A stretch of 64,000 nucleotides of DNA from Microdochium bolleyi. Lineage: Eukaryota; Ascomycota; Sordariomycetes; Xylariales; Microdochiaceae. A program made the translations under genes and the position numbers. The stretch is taken from positions 124,001 through 188,000 of the forward strand of contig KQ964273.1 in the NCBI GenBank assembly GCA_001566295.1. Direction: 5' to 3'. Below the pieces are notes generated by a model. That model did no database searches and had not been told where the DNA came from. It saw only the letters and a list, made by a program, of their open reading frames with translations. Of the stretch, positions 22,178 to 34,400 are shown piece by piece (position 1 is the first letter of the stretch; each line of letters begins with the position of its first letter).

Positions 22178-23647
22178 ATGTCTGTATACAGCTACACGAC
22201 CTTGCCGGTGATGGCGCCCGACATCGCCGCGCGCGCCACCACAATGCCTCTGACCACGACATTTACCCCCGATCCACTGTGCGCAACACCCGTGCTGTAC
22301 GGCTGCTCCGTGCTCAACGGGATGGGGAACACGGCGACGATCGCCTGCTACGCCAGTGCGTTCACCGAGACCCGCTGCTCGCAGTCCGTCTCGTGCTACC
22401 CGGACCAGGGCATCAGCGGCTTCACTCACGGATACACGTACTCCCCAGCCTCGATCTGCCCCGTGGGCTTCACGACCGCTGGCTACCGACACGCGAGAGG
22501 CACGGTGCCCGGCGGCGTCGCCTGCTGCCCGACGGGCTACACGTGGGACAGCAGCAACATCATCGGAGGCATAGACTGTGAGCGAGTGCCAATGACCGCG
22601 GGCACCCTCGCCGTGGTGCTCGTCGAGACGAGCACGTTCTGGCAGACCGATTCTGACTGCCGCGCGATCGCGACGACGCAGACGTGGGAAGCGGGCCCCT
22701 CGGCGACAGTCGTGTACGTGCAGTACAACGACGTAAAGACGGCGGTCGGTCAACTCTCTGTGCAGTTCGACGCTAGGGGTGTGTTCCTCAAAGACCACAC
22801 GTTGACGGGAAGCTTCACCAACCTGCTGTCTACAACGGCCAGAACAATGTCCAGCACAACGAGCACTATCAACTGGAACACCGTGGGACTCGGTATACCC
22901 ACGGGTTTTGCAGGCAGCAGCGGGGCCAGCAGCGGGAGCAGCGGTGGGGGCTCACAGTCGTCATCTGAGCTGGCGGACGAGTTCAACACGCGGCTCGGTG
23001 TCGGTATTGCCGTCCCTGCGGTGGTCATCATCCTGTCCACCATCATCGGGTGTCTGGTGCGGCGGTCGAGAGCCAAGAAGAGAAAACTGAGGGAGGCGGA
23101 GGCAGCGGGTGGTACTGGTGCAACAGCCTTTCAAAATGGCAGCAACCAGCCAGACGCCACCCTGCTTCCTGGCGCGAACGGCGGAAAGCCTGAATTACAC
23201 GGCGCTCCTGCGCCTGCCGCGGTGTCCTTCGGCGGTCAAAGAGTCGCGATGGCCACAGAAAAGCCAGAGCTCGACGAATCGGCAGCGTATATGGAAATGG
23301 ACAGCGCGAATACGAGACCGACGCCAGAGCTAGATCCCAGAGACGTGCCACGGACTACCAGTACACAGCCGGGAACTGGAATCAGTGGAATGGCGGAGAT
23401 GGGTCATGGTGTTTACGAGCAGCAGCAGGTTCCATACCACCAGGCCCATGAGCTTGGTGGGAACGTAAGATCCGAGTTGCACGGGGACTGCCTTTGGCAC
23501 CCTTCTCCGCCACAGCCGTTTTCCGAGCACCAGCCGCAACAGCCAGCACCGTCTCCAGACCGGGAGACTCTTCTCCGACAACAGCTCGAGGCCATCCGGG
23601 CGCAGGAGCAGCAGATCACGCAAGAATTGCGGGGCCTCGGAAAGTGA
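22178..23647 (+). CDS. single-pass plasma-membrane protein with Cys-rich ectodomain, unrecognised
   Basis: An uninterrupted 489-aa frame. The first 150 residues contain about a dozen cysteines in pairs (for example GVACCPTGY), typical of a disulphide-bonded outer domain. A Ser/Gly-rich stalk precedes one membrane segment (about residues 271-293, VGIAVPAVVIILSTIIG), followed at once by RRSRAKKRK as a stop-transfer signal. The cytoplasmic tail is Gly/Pro/Gln-rich and ends in a Gln-rich helix. The layout resembles fungal wall-sensor-like proteins (WSC/MID2 style), though no WSC cysteine pattern is visible. There is no clear N-terminal signal peptide, so either the start is upstream in an exon I could not find or the membrane segment acts as the signal. 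No family is named with confidence. Confidence 0.8.
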   Translation: MSVYSYTTLPVMAPDIAARATTMPLTTTFTPDPLCATPVLYGCSVLNGMGNTATIACYASAFTETRCSQSVSCYPDQGISGFTHGYTYSPASICPVGFTTAGYRHARGTVPGGVACCPTGYTWDSSNIIGGIDCERVPMTAGTLAVVLVETSTFWQTDSDCRAIATTQTWEAGPSATVVYVQYNDVKTAVGQLSVQFDARGVFLKDHTLTGSFTNLLSTTARTMSSTTSTINWNTVGLGIPTGFAGSSGASSGSSGGGSQSSSELADEFNTRLGVGIAVPAVVIILSTIIGCLVRRSRAKKRKLREAEAAGGTGATAFQNGSNQPDATLLPGANGGKPELHGAPAPAAVSFGGQRVAMATEKPELDESAAYMEMDSANTRPTPELDPRDVPRTTSTQPGTGISGMAEMGHGVYEQQQVPYHQAHELGGNVRSELHGDCLWHPSPPQPFSEHQPQQPAPSPDRETLLRQQLEAIRAQEQQITQELRGLGK

Positions 23648-24227
23648 ATAGTGTGCAAAAGATTGGCTTAGGGTGATGTTGAATATATTCCAAGGTCTAG
23701 GCCACGGAACATGAGAGTGTCAAAGATTCCCACAATGATGGAAAGAAAGATAATAGGCTCACTCCAAGCTCATGGTGTATAGGTGGATACAATCACGGGA
23801 TGCTGCCTGGATACCGAACGGCAATGTCTTCGCACAGCTTCTGCTTCGCATCGTCGAATCCAACCTTGGATGCACGAAAGTCATGTGTAGCCCAACACAG
23901 AAGTAATACGAGATTTTTCTGGCTCCCCGTTAAGCAAACGTGTACGACCGGCACACGGGGAATGTACAGCAAACATCAGCGTCAGGCATTTTATGACGTA
24001 CTGTGCGATCATGACCATAAATACCTTCTTGTTCGACTTGTGATACAGACTGCGCGTGGCAAGTGTCCATGCGACGGAACCGTACCTGAAACTCGTGGAG
24101 TAAGTCTATGGGGAATCGCTAAAAGAGTGTGGTTGCTATATATGCCTAGGACCTGGAATGAGTGTGTGTAGCTATGGAAAAGAAAAAAAAAGAGACATTG
24201 CTTGTTACGAGAAATTGCTACCGGCCC
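23648..24227. other. intergenic, no gene seen
   Basis: I looked here for a second exon of the truncated small secreted protein gene on the minus strand and did not find one. Confidence 0.5.
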
Positions 24228-24416
24228 TTAATCGGGGAGCCCGGCCTGAGCTGATGATTGTGATGAGCATGGGCCCGAACATGAAGCCTTTCTTGAGCTA
24301 TACATACCCTTCCTAAGGAGCGTGTGGCCGCAGTATTTCAGGCCAGCCTGACAGTTGTCGGCCTCGGCGCCCAGAGCGGCTGTGAGCACAAGAATGGCAA
24401 TGGAGGGGAACTTCAT
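24228..24416 (-). pseudogene. truncated copy of the small secreted Cys-rich protein gene at 27591-27984
   Basis: ATG 24416 opens a signal peptide of the same type as the intact copy (MKFPSIAILVLTAALG-like). The same first cysteine motif follows: DNCQAGLKYCGHTLLRKG here against DNCKVGLNYCGSTLLKIG there. At the same codon both genes have a splice donor (GTATGT here, GTACGC there). Downstream of this donor I find nothing resembling the second exon of the intact gene, which carries the remaining cysteines. If unspliced, the frame ends at 24228 after 62 aa. It is therefore a truncated gene copy, or less likely a shorter functional peptide. The promoter side also resembles that of the intact gene, including a TATA element at a similar distance. 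Confidence 0.65.
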
Positions 24417-24553
24417 GGTCGCGAAGGGTAGGCAGTTTTCGGTAAATTGGATAGAAAGGTTGGGCAGTGAGGGCGTTGTAGATGTGGTATCGGGCGCAAA
24501 GTTGCTGGAATCAAGGTGATGGATTGCTGAAAATGGTGAGGGCGATTGCTCTC

Positions 24554-24559
24554 TTTATA
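24554..24559 (-). promoter_or_regulatory. TATA box of the truncated secreted-protein copy
   Basis: TATAAA on the minus strand, about 140 nt upstream of ATG 24416. The sequence around it matches that around the TATA box of the intact copy near 28110, which supports duplication of gene and promoter together. Confidence 0.5.
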
Positions 24560-27500
24560 CTTCTGGAAGCTCTACATGCATGTGCTGCTCAGGCAATGAG
24601 GCGGCTTCCGCCCAGATTGTTGTCTTCGAGTCAATACCTGTTCTTGGCTGGCTCCCAGGTCTGCAACAGTACAAGGCTTCCCCGTGTGGCGAGCTCTGCA
24701 TGGGACGAGCGAGCAGGAACCTTCATGCGAAAGTTTACTTGGGCCCAAATTGTCGCTCCGGTGAAGTCCGGGAAGCTGACGCCATCAAGAGACCATCCCG
24801 CAATGGAAAATGAAATCTCCAGCTGATAGGTTTCGGTAGTCCAACGCGGGGGAATCGTAAGATGCAACATCAAAAATGACTAATTGGTGCCTCTGTCAGT
24901 TTTACAGCCTGCAGCAGATACTATCTGGTGCTCGACACCTGCTGAGCCATGCCCAATTGCCGATGATTGGACATAAGGCCCAGTTCGTAATCTTTGCCCT
25001 ACCAAGAGAGGCTGCATGTGCTCAGAAGTGTGACCAGTAAGCCACTCAATGCAACCTCAGGATCGCACGTTGCCTGCAATTGGAAATTCAACCCCAGGGC
25101 AGTAACTAGCTACAGCTCTCAGGCTATCATACTGCAAAGCTCAGCTGTCTTACCTGCAGACAGAAGCTGCAGGATTCATCTGCTGACATGCGAGCCTTCC
25201 CGTGCTGATTCCGCAGCTGCATAATATTCCGACTGATCCATCGTGTGAAGCGGATAGAACCTCTCCCCCTCCATGCTTGCTTGCCAGAATAGCCGAGTGT
25301 TGTGGTCCTCCCCTTGTGGATACAGCCAGCAAAGTCACGGCCTGAGAGGCCATTCCGTTGTATCCCATCGCAGTCTTGAGCAATGGCCTTTCGTCGCAGA
25401 TACTTTGCCTATTACAACCACAGGTCAAATTGCACGCAGTCATACATGTTGTCGCCCATTTGCATCTAGTGCGTACACCTTTAATAGCTTTCCCCCCTCA
25501 CCCTTGCTGCCTCTGGTCCCACCGCACGCCTCCTCTCATTCCTGGCCATAGTACTTCTTGGCTTGATGGGGGGACTCACGTTCTAAGTACCCATGGTGTA
25601 GTATCTGTTGATGACACCATGTCCGGGGGCCGTAGTCGGAGATGTCAGATGGGGTGGCGTCATCAGTCTGCAACTTGAGATCGTCTCTTGCATTTGACGC
25701 ATTGAATGATCGTTGTTGTGAAAGCGGCAGGGTTGGCGTTACCCGAGGTGAGCGGATCCTTCGTGATCCCGCTTCGCTGGGACGTCTATCGTCATTCGTG
25801 TCAAACAGAGGAGATTGTGTAGATCGTCACATTATATTGGGCGCAGGTAGTATGGCATCAGCCATAGGCCCACGGAGATACTAGACACAACGGTGAGATT
25901 TCCAGAGATTTTGTTTTGGGTATCACAGACCACAGAAATACTGCGCAATCAAAGTCCAGAGTGGCTTTTACGATTGTGATGCCATTCTCTTGCCTTTGTG
26001 TGCCCACTGGGCACCAGAACTGGCATAGGGATGACATTTTTGGAATGCTAGTGTTACCACCACTCGCATATACAGGCACAGACGGCAGGGATCGATCTCT
26101 AGCTGCTCCGGTGGTTTCTCATCTGAAAGTTACCAGCCTGCCCGTGATAGCTATCACTTGCATGAGTACCACCGGGGACAAAGAAGCACTTTCTGTGCAA
26201 CCAGTCCCGAGTATGGCCATGTGCTAACCAAACAGCGCACGCGGCGATGCTCGCTAGGGGCTGTGCCGAACTATGCTTGAAACAACGAGAAGCAAGGCGC
26301 GATGCAAATACGGCCCCCGCTGGTTCTCGACACTCGTGCTGACCACGTTGAGGTATCAAAGATTGGGAATCTGTCGTACGTAAGACCAAGCAATACAACC
26401 ATGCTTCGACGACTTGCCCTCCTGCGCAGTCTGGACGGTCGTTATATAGTCTTCGCACTCTCCCAAAGTCTCCTCACCTGGAGTATATCTTCTCGGGTTG
26501 TAGACTTTCGCACCCTCTATAATCCACCACTTCTTCTCCTCCTGTGACGCCGCAGTCCTCGCAGCTTTGCCCCGCTCACACTCGTATGCTTGTCTTACTC
26601 CAGCACCATTGCATTTAGTCTGTTATGCATAAGTTATCAGAAGAAGTCTTTCCTTACACACTCTTGATCGCCTTCCACCTCCAACAAGTCTCATTATGAT
26701 TCAAAGTTACTTGTTCGTCCAATGTCCCAGCTAGGTGGTGGAGCATGCCCGCATTATTATCCACGCAGTATCTGATAATATCCTTTCCCAAGGGACTGCA
26801 TGTCGGCAGCCATTCCCATATGGACCGCAGAATCGTTGCCCACAGATTTGCAAGCAGAAACCCGCTCACACGGCGTGAGGGAGAAAACACGATTTGCACT
26901 CCATGCTGTAGCCGTTAGCTGCACCAGATGCTCGTCTTCACAAAGGACCAACAGCTGTTGTCTGCACTCGGTGAGGCGTTCCGTCCTTCCACGGCCTCGT
27001 CGAGCGCGTTACCGAGATCTTTCACAGACAAGATGGTTGCTACGATCTGCGGGACTACGTTGCCGGAACGAACTCCTGGAAGTTTGTGATAGCTAACTGG
27101 GACATACCACACTACAGTGTAGGCGTGCTAGGGTTTGAACGACCTGACTGGTACAGAAATCATGTACGTGGCGTACGAACCATGCGGTTTTATCCTGTAG
27201 GCCATGCCACTGTAGAGTTGTTTCTCGTTATCACACGGAACTGTCTATTTGAACACCATTGGAATGTTTTTATCTTTATCACAGTTGCCAATATGTATGC
27301 CCCCGGCCGGAGGAAGAGCTTGTATACCTGAAATATCGAAATGAAAATCACGCTGGGTTGGAAAGCGTCTTGGGCGCTGCCGACACTGTTGGCGTTCACC
27401 ACCATGTTGAATGGCTTTGGGAGAAAAGGTCACCGCCTTCCGGAGATGAGCTGTGCTTTACAGACGCCGACCCTAACCCTGCCCATTCGAGACTCCACAT

Positions 27501-27590
27501 GGAGCCTAGTGCAGCCTCTGCCAGATTCCTGACAATCATGGCTGGCTGGCTGCCCGCCTGCCTGCTTCGAATCATCACCCAACGGATAGT
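24560..27590. other. 3-kb intergenic stretch, no gene seen
   Basis: Many short frames on both strands, none with a motif or credible splicing. A CCCTAACCCT at 27471 is isolated and not a telomeric array. Confidence 0.5.
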
Positions 27591-27984
27591 CTAGGCGCAG
27601 GTATCACTCTGGTTCTCACCCCTGTCCACGCAGCCCGTGGGGCAGTCTTGAGCGACCTTGATCAGCCCCTCGGGGCCGCCGAGGCACTGGAAGATCCAGT
27701 CGTCAGGGTCGGTGCGCCAGCTCATGCCACTGGCGATGAACGCCTGCTGGATTTGGCCGCGGTAGTTGCCTGTCTCACAATCAGCATGCGGTCCGCTGTT
27801 ATGTGCGATGGTCCGCACAGTGAGTGTGCTGTGAGATCGGACTCGGGTTGAAAGTGACGGGGATGGCATGCGTACCGATCTTGAGGAGAGTCGAGCCACA
27901 GTAGTTCAGGCCGACCTTGCAGTTGTCGGCCGCGACGCCAATGGCCGTCGTGAGGATGAAGGTGGTGACGGAGGATAACTTCAT
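27591..27984 (-). CDS. small secreted cysteine-rich protein (effector-like)
   Basis: Exon 1 27984-27876 and exon 2 27769-27591 encode 95 aa. The 106-nt intron has a GTACGC donor and GAGACAG acceptor and falls inside a glycine codon (LLKIG then NYRGQ). Residues 1-19 form a signal peptide. The mature part of about 76 aa has six cysteines: two in DNCKVGLNYCG, one in WIFQCLGG, two in QDCPTGC and one at the end in SDTCA, enough for three disulphides. Small secreted Cys-rich proteins of this layout are common in plant- and insect-associated ascomycetes and are often listed as candidate effectors; no function can be read from the sequence. A truncated paralogue lies 3.5 kb to the left in the same orientation. 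Confidence 0.85.
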
Positions 27985-28106
27985 GATTGTGGAGCGCGGA
28001 GGAATGGTGGTTGGGCACTTGGGAAGGTACTTGAAGAGGTGCTGTCGATAGTGAGTTGTGAATGCTGAGATGTTTGATGCTGAGAATGATGCGGGAGCGC
28101 TTCCAG

Positions 28107-28114
28107 TTTTTATA
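28107..28114 (-). promoter_or_regulatory. TATA box of the small secreted protein gene
   Basis: TATAAAAA on the minus strand, about 125 nt upstream of ATG 27984. The flanking sequence is similar to the corresponding region of the truncated copy. Confidence 0.5.
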
Positions 28115-30918
28115 TCTCGAAGCACTGTAGATTTGGCCGATGAATAACTTTGTCGAGCGTATTATTGTCCTCCTATAGAAAGATACTCTCTCGTCTGCGT
28201 GGCTTGCCGCGAGCCCGAGAAGACGCCGGGCTGAGTAAGTCGGGGTTTGGCCCAATGAGATGCTGTACAGGAACGACGATGACTTGCATCCACTTCTCAC
28301 CACGGCGATGTATAGAGCGAATAGGAGCCGTAAATTTCCTAGGACACGAGAGGATCGTCGCGTGACGATGGGTGAAGCTGACAAGCTTACGTGGGGCAAC
28401 GGCGATGATCGTAGGATATGGTGCTCAAGGTTTCGACAGTCCTAACGACGCCCTCGCAGCATCAACACGAGAATTTACCTCATCAGGTCACTTCTTACAC
28501 TACCTGCGAAAGAACTTGTCGCTTCTCCTAGCCTATTATAGACCCGACTCGATGCTAAACAAGTGGACAGCTTGTTTCAACTGCCGAGCGAAGCAACATG
28601 TTGCGAGATGGTGCGGCTTGGGGATTTGGGCACGACCACGGGACGTTGCACGAATCGAAGAACTACTGCGGTCGCATCAAGCGCGCCAACCAACCAAGAC
28701 TGAATGTGGCCTCGTACGTTGCCTGACAGGAGCCATCGGTGGCCAGCCACAGCCTCCAAATGTCTTACGTGCATATCGGCACATGCACCGAGCCGCCGCT
28801 GACACGCAGGCCTGGCCGCATTTCGTCGCCAGTCTGTGGCCCTGCCGGCCGGCTCCCCGCCCTCACGGTGCATATGCTCGTCAGACGGAGCCGGAGGCGC
28901 ATGCAGGTCACCTCGTCACAATGAGGCTGTTGATGCCCCCTTGCATGGATGCCATCGTCAATCCTGCCAGTCCCGAGCCTCGCACAATCTCGACCTTGTG
29001 TCCGCCAACCTCACAACTGGATTCTCGTTGTTCTGGGGGGCGACAGCTCCACTCATGGTCCGAGTTTCGGGACATTCGTCGGCAGGCCGGACTGATGAGA
29101 CGAGGGCATGACTCTCAAGTGGTCGTCGCTGCACGCCCGGGCCCTGGCACAACCAGGCTCAGCCGAGCCATAAACGCTGACAAGCGCAACCACAAGCACA
29201 TACGACCATAGGATCGAGAAAATTGAGGGTCCCGTCCGCTCCCCTGTACACAAGCTCGATACCGCCGGATCAGTAGTTGGGTCGGTGACGACCAGCGAAT
29301 CCCCGGTGTTGTATGTTTTTGCTGCTTTCCTTTTTGCCGGTGCTGGAGTATGTCGGTTGTCGGTCGGGGCGGGAAGGGTCTGCATTTTTTTGGACATTGC
29401 CATTTGGGGTCGCGTGTTAAGTGCATGTCTATCATCGACAACGCCAACCCGCACTGCTCCTTTCCTCCCACAGAGCCCTCCCTCACCTTCCCCTTCCCTT
29501 GCCCGGCCGAACACGACGCCCTCGTCCCCTCGCAGCTTGCGTCGCCAACATCGATCTTCAACATGGTTTATACAATTACCGTTCACCTCTATACTAACGA
29601 CGAGAGACTGCAAAGGAATACGTCAACTCGCCAATACCACAAACGCTGGTTTGTGAAAAAACGATGAAGGTCAAAGAATACAAGGGGGAGGATTTCCCAT
29701 AGCTCAGGCAGACACTCATTTGTACTTTAGGGATCAAACCAGGTATCATTCTTGCCCTTCACTTGACGTAGTTACTCAATTGATACGATCGTGGTATCTC
29801 TTCCAGGAGACTCGGCACCCCAGAGACACACGGCAGTTGGTTAACACCCTCAGTTGTAATCAGCTAGGCCAGTCTTGCGTGCTTGCTGTTAGTGGCGTGC
29901 TGAGGTGGAAGAGCTGCATGACTGACCGCCGCTGGGTCTTCTGTTTCGCCGAGTGGTGTGCACTTTCGACAAGGGGCGGCCCGAGTCGTCAAAGTCTCAT
30001 GACAATTTGGCCTAATGTCCAGGAGTGCATGGCAACCAGGTGTGTCAATGTGCCTCGAGTCATGTAGACATTGATCATGTGCGCAAGGAAAGAGCCTCGG
30101 GATTCACTGCGCAGCGTCTCGATGCTGTTACTGCCTTGCTCGAAGAGTTTCGCCAAAAGTGATCCCCTGGCGCTGGCACAGTTGCAGGCGTGCCTCATTG
30201 CTAAGTCCCTCTGAGGACTGTGGCACGATTTATGAGATAGGGCGCACGCGTGAGAGCAACGCGAAGAGTCTGTAGGACGGAGAAGACAAAACATGTCCCA
30301 TCACAAGGAGCAGCCACCGAGGACTGTTCCTTCGGCAATGTTTGCCGAGCGGCGGCTCACCGATCATATTGAATACGCAACAAGAGGCCAGAGTACTGTT
30401 CAGAGCAATAAACTAGACCTATCCGCATTCGACACTGTCAGTCAGCGCTTTGCTCCTCGATGACGAGCCCATGTCGGTGCTCTCTCGCGCGTGGCCGTCG
30501 ACGCGGTGGAAGGTGCTGGCGCGCTGCAGCCCCCGCTGGGGTTGGTGTTGACTCTGGTCAAGCCCAGCATGATTCCTCAAGGTGGCTATTGGGTCTGCCA
30601 TTCCACGCACAAGGGGCGTCCGTGATGTTGAAAGCGCTCTGTCTTGCCGGACCTGGACAATCGTGTGTAAATGTCGGAATTGTGATTAGAGGTCAACGTC
30701 GTTGAACTACGGGACTAAAAGCACACCCAAACAAGTCCTATATGAGATACCGGAAGGCCAAAGTACGCCGTGCGGTGCATTGATAGATTTTACGAGGTCA
30801 TTTGCAGAAGTGGTTGAAAAAGCTATCACGCAGAATATAACTGAGTCGTTCCCAAATGCATCCTCCGTTTACTACCTTTTGCGCGAGTTATTGTCGACTA
30901 TTAGGGCGCTACGGTACG
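28115..30918. other. 2.8-kb intergenic stretch, no gene seen
   Basis: The longest frame (28372-29211, plus strand) lacks an ATG at its 5' end and any motif; I treat it as chance. No splice-joined model was found. Confidence 0.45.
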
Positions 30919-32334
30919 TTACGCCGCGCTTGACTCACAGCCGTCCCTACCATGCCAGTAGTCCTCTCCTAAGCTTGAATACACGCCACAGGGCATCTTC
31001 AAAGTCTCGCAGCACGCCACGACGAATATCGTCACCATCCACGCAAACACGACCACAGTATATATCTTGTACCACACTTTTCCCGCACATGGTATAATCG
31101 TCGACCGCGTGTCTCCTCGCCAGAAATACACCGCCAAAAGCGCACACGTGCAGCTTGTGAAGAAGAGATAGAAACAACCAGAGAGCATAGTCGTTGTTGT
31201 TCGCTCCCAAACCGGGTTGCTACTTGGCATGGCGGGCGTCCCACGAAGAAGCGAGATGGTCCAGATTGAGAACAGGAGGAGCATATACGTGCAGCGGAAG
31301 AGGATGCTGGGAATATACTTTGTCGAGTGGTATCTGGCGCTGACAGCCATCGCTGAAGTCCCTAGTTCGTTGTCGAGGACTGTCGCTGAATGGGCGAGGC
31401 GGTCGTAGCCGCTGTGCTGAAGAAGGTGATGCCCACGGATGCCCGAGTAGGCATATTCACCATGGTGCATCTGCGTCGTCGTCACCATCGTCGTCGTGGC
31501 TCCTCCTCGACCACCGTTTCCGCCAGTTCCCGCAGCGGTGGCGCCCGGATCTGCCATCCTCGCAGCCAACTCGAAAACATTGTCTCTGGCAGTGTAAGCA
31601 TATCCCGTGGGGGTCAGATACCCCGCTGCACACAGCCGAAACAATCCGATCAGCGTGAATGGAGAGAACACATTAAGCACACTATCTTGGGCCCCCGTGC
31701 TGCGGCCCTCAATGATCTTGTTGAAGTTGGCGAGAGTGGCCAGCGCCTGCATACCCTGCAAGGTGATGATAATGGTCTTGATCGTCTCCCAGGATAGAAG
31801 TTCCGCTCTGGCATGAAGAGGAAGCTCAGTGCAGTAAGGCAAGCTGGCAATGATCATCTGCTCGGTGCCATTCCAGCCTCCTCGTTCTTCGCAAAACTCT
31901 TCTTCTGGATGTGCGTGTTCCTGCTCCCGCGCTCGCTGTGGTGGTGTCATCTCTTCACACCCATCTTCGCCACCGAACGTGGCATTCTCAGCCGGTGCGG
32001 TTCTCCTCCTCTTCTTTGGTGTCCCCACCCAGAAAAGTGCGTTTGCAGCGGCTATGTCCTCAACAGACCAATATTTCGCGCGGATACGTCTATCTGCGAT
32101 CGCGGCGTAGCGCCAGAGGATGCTCGTCGGATTGTACACGCATATCGAGTCGTGCCATCTCGGTCTGCGGGAGGACCGTGTCGTCAGGATCGATGGGCGC
32201 GGTGTACCAGCTGCGAGGTGTGCGATCAGTGGTGCGAGGGATACGGTAAAGATCGTGACCCATTCGCGAAACTCGAAATGTTGAGTTGAGATTGTGAATG
32301 GGTAAACGATTGGATGAGATGGTACTTGGACCAT
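30919..32334 (-). CDS. multi-pass integral membrane protein, unrecognised
   Basis: A single frame of 471 aa from ATG 32334. About six hydrophobic segments are visible, at roughly residues 25-43, 185-205, 222-240, 343-361, 380-401 and 417-437. The conserved-looking stretch STILW/RYAAIADRRIRA after the first segment and an acidic loop (about 105-165) are typical of a group of uncharacterised fungal membrane proteins. A Gly/Thr-rich loop lies between segments 3 and 4. No transporter or enzyme motif is visible, so no function is assigned. The frame is intact, with no sign of the RIP-type damage seen 2 kb to the right. Confidence 0.78.
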   Translation of the reverse strand: MVQVPSHPIVYPFTISTQHFEFREWVTIFTVSLAPLIAHLAAGTPRPSILTTRSSRRPRWHDSICVYNPTSILWRYAAIADRRIRAKYWSVEDIAAANALFWVGTPKKRRRTAPAENATFGGEDGCEEMTPPQRAREQEHAHPEEEFCEERGGWNGTEQMIIASLPYCTELPLHARAELLSWETIKTIIITLQGMQALATLANFNKIIEGRSTGAQDSVLNVFSPFTLIGLFRLCAAGYLTPTGYAYTARDNVFELAARMADPGATAAGTGGNGGRGGATTTMVTTTQMHHGEYAYSGIRGHHLLQHSGYDRLAHSATVLDNELGTSAMAVSARYHSTKYIPSILFRCTYMLLLFSIWTISLLRGTPAMPSSNPVWERTTTTMLSGCFYLFFTSCTCALLAVYFWRGDTRSTIIPCAGKVWYKIYTVVVFAWMVTIFVVACCETLKMPCGVYSSLGEDYWHGRDGCESSAA

Positions 32335-34400
32335 TCTGAAGATAAGGGGGAAAAGATTTTAGGTGGCAGTAATGCTTGATCGGCTTGTCATTCTTTGAAA
32401 GGCGAGGAACGTTGGTAGGGTAATCACCGGTTTTCAATATGAATGAGCTGCCTGTCTCAGGCAGGCGAAAGCAGTCTCGGGGATTTACCCAAATGTGAGA
32501 TGGGAAATCGAGGTCATGAAAGGTTGATCAAGAAGCATCTTTACTGCGCCAAACCAATGACCTTTGTGGGAAAACAACCCTGTGATCCAAGCCTTGTCAA
32601 GCCAGTTGACACTCGACCAAGGCGGCAGCCTTCCTCAGATCAAGAGTGGGACCGCTTGGGCTCACAAGGCTGTAGATGTCACCCGAAACCACAGGAACAC
32701 CCGGGTATACGGCCCGGTCTCGACTACTCAGCCGCTTCCAATCACATTCATGTAAGCCAAAGTGGTACACAAGCTTCAGTGCAAGACCCGGATTTTTGAT
32801 ACCTGGTTATATGGTGGAAGCCCATAATTGGCCGCACCCACCTCTTCTCCAGGAAGGCTGTCTGAAAATAAGTCCACATACCACGCCAATCAGACCGTGC
32901 TCCTTCATTCTTGTCAGAGACATTCCGCGTGCTTATCGCGCCCAGACTGGAGCCTTGCGAGCCTTGCGAGCCTTGCGAGCCTTGCACGGGTGGCTGCACA
33001 CCTCAGAAAGTGTTCTGCTTGCTCGCGGCTTGACTTGCGTGGCGCCGCGCACCGAAGTAAGTCCAGTACGGAGTAGACCCCTAAGTTAGGCAAGGGTTTC
33101 ACTCACTGCAGGCACGGAATGGCCAATCTGGGCACTGCAGGGTTGGTTCAGCTGGCGTAAGCACATTGCTTTTCATCGCTGCAACCACCATTTCGGGGCT
33201 CACAATACTAGCCAACGAGCAGTCTGGCCACACCCTCAGAGAGCACATCAGTCGCGCCCTTATACAAGATCTTGTCATATAGTACGGCTAGCTCAATGTA
33301 CTTTGTATGCACCTTTATTTGCGCACCATGTCTTCTGAGGCAATCTTTACAAAGATTGAGGCGGAGAAACGAGACATTATGAAACTGACTGATAACCAAT
33401 CGAGCCGTTCCATCCAGAGCCTGCCGCATCTCGTCAGGGATCGACCTTGCCAAGTGCGGAGAATAGAAGCCGTTTCTCGCGTTACTGTAATACCCCTCTG
33501 GCGCCCGCATATGCACGCGCATTGACCCTCGGGATCAGGGATTGGATTATCACGAAGAGAGCTTCCAGAGCACAGTTTCGAGTAGCGCGACCGATCATAA
33601 CTGAGCAAGCACCCTGGGTCGAGCCAATAGGAGGCAGCATCCCGACAGGAACCGAAGGACGTACTTAATCCTCGAGGACCTACAGAGACCTCTAGATGGT
33701 TATCAGCAATCTCAGTATCATGATGCCAAGCCCTCACATGAGCCCTTGTTTATATAGAACACTAGGAAAGTTCTCTTTTGCGCTAAGGCCATGACTCGAC
33801 CTCGGTAGAGCGCTGTGATACCCTCACGGGATGAACGCTGGCCTCGGCACAGTCTGCACAAGGTTGTGTTACTCTTCTTGGCTGCACGGCCCAAATCGGT
33901 CCCCACTTCGTGTCATACGGACATACTGGAGATACAGACCGAAATAGGGGTATGCCAGTCGGAGCCTCGCCCCGTGCGCCGCGCATGCAGGTGCGTGTCA
34001 CACGGACAGTCGGACAGTTGCGAAAGTTGGCAAGTCCAGCGATGTCATAGTCGGTGCCAAGCCAATAAACATGTATGCCAAGTCCATGGTATCAGCTGGA
34101 CACCCACACCTCCGAAAATACGAGCAGGTAGTCGGATGTGTATCCAGCCGCACGCAATACTGCGGTATCTCCCAGTGGCCGAACCTGTTTTTCTGTTCTA
34201 TCGCTCTCCTCTTAAGCAGTCCTCAATTACTCAGCAATAAAGTCTAGTTGTCAGACTTGTCGAGAACCAACCAGTTTCACAATCTTCAGTAATCCTTTTG
34301 AGCCACTCGGAATCGATAAGCGACGAATAAAGCCTCGTAACGACAATGAGTCCTAGGCCTGTATCGATAAGACTCTCTTAGAATTATCAATATAAGTAAT
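32335..34400. other. intergenic, no gene seen; one microsatellite
   Basis: No supportable gene. It becomes AT-richer towards the HET pseudogene. Confidence 0.45.
32951..32986. repeat. four-copy 9-bp tandem repeat
   Basis: Four consecutive copies of AGCCTTGCG, the last with one change. A simple microsatellite outside any supported gene. Confidence 0.85.

Noticed and set aside
27471..27480. CCCTAACCCT, telomere-like
   Set aside because: Barely more than one unit; no array and no chromosome-end context.
28372..29211. 279-aa open frame on the plus strand
   Set aside because: Begins with GTG, has no domain or signal peptide, and its composition shifts along its length; likely chance.
32951..32986. 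Regular short repeats considered as a CRISPR-like array
   Set aside because: Direct 9-bp tandem copies without spacers, in a eukaryotic genome; a microsatellite.
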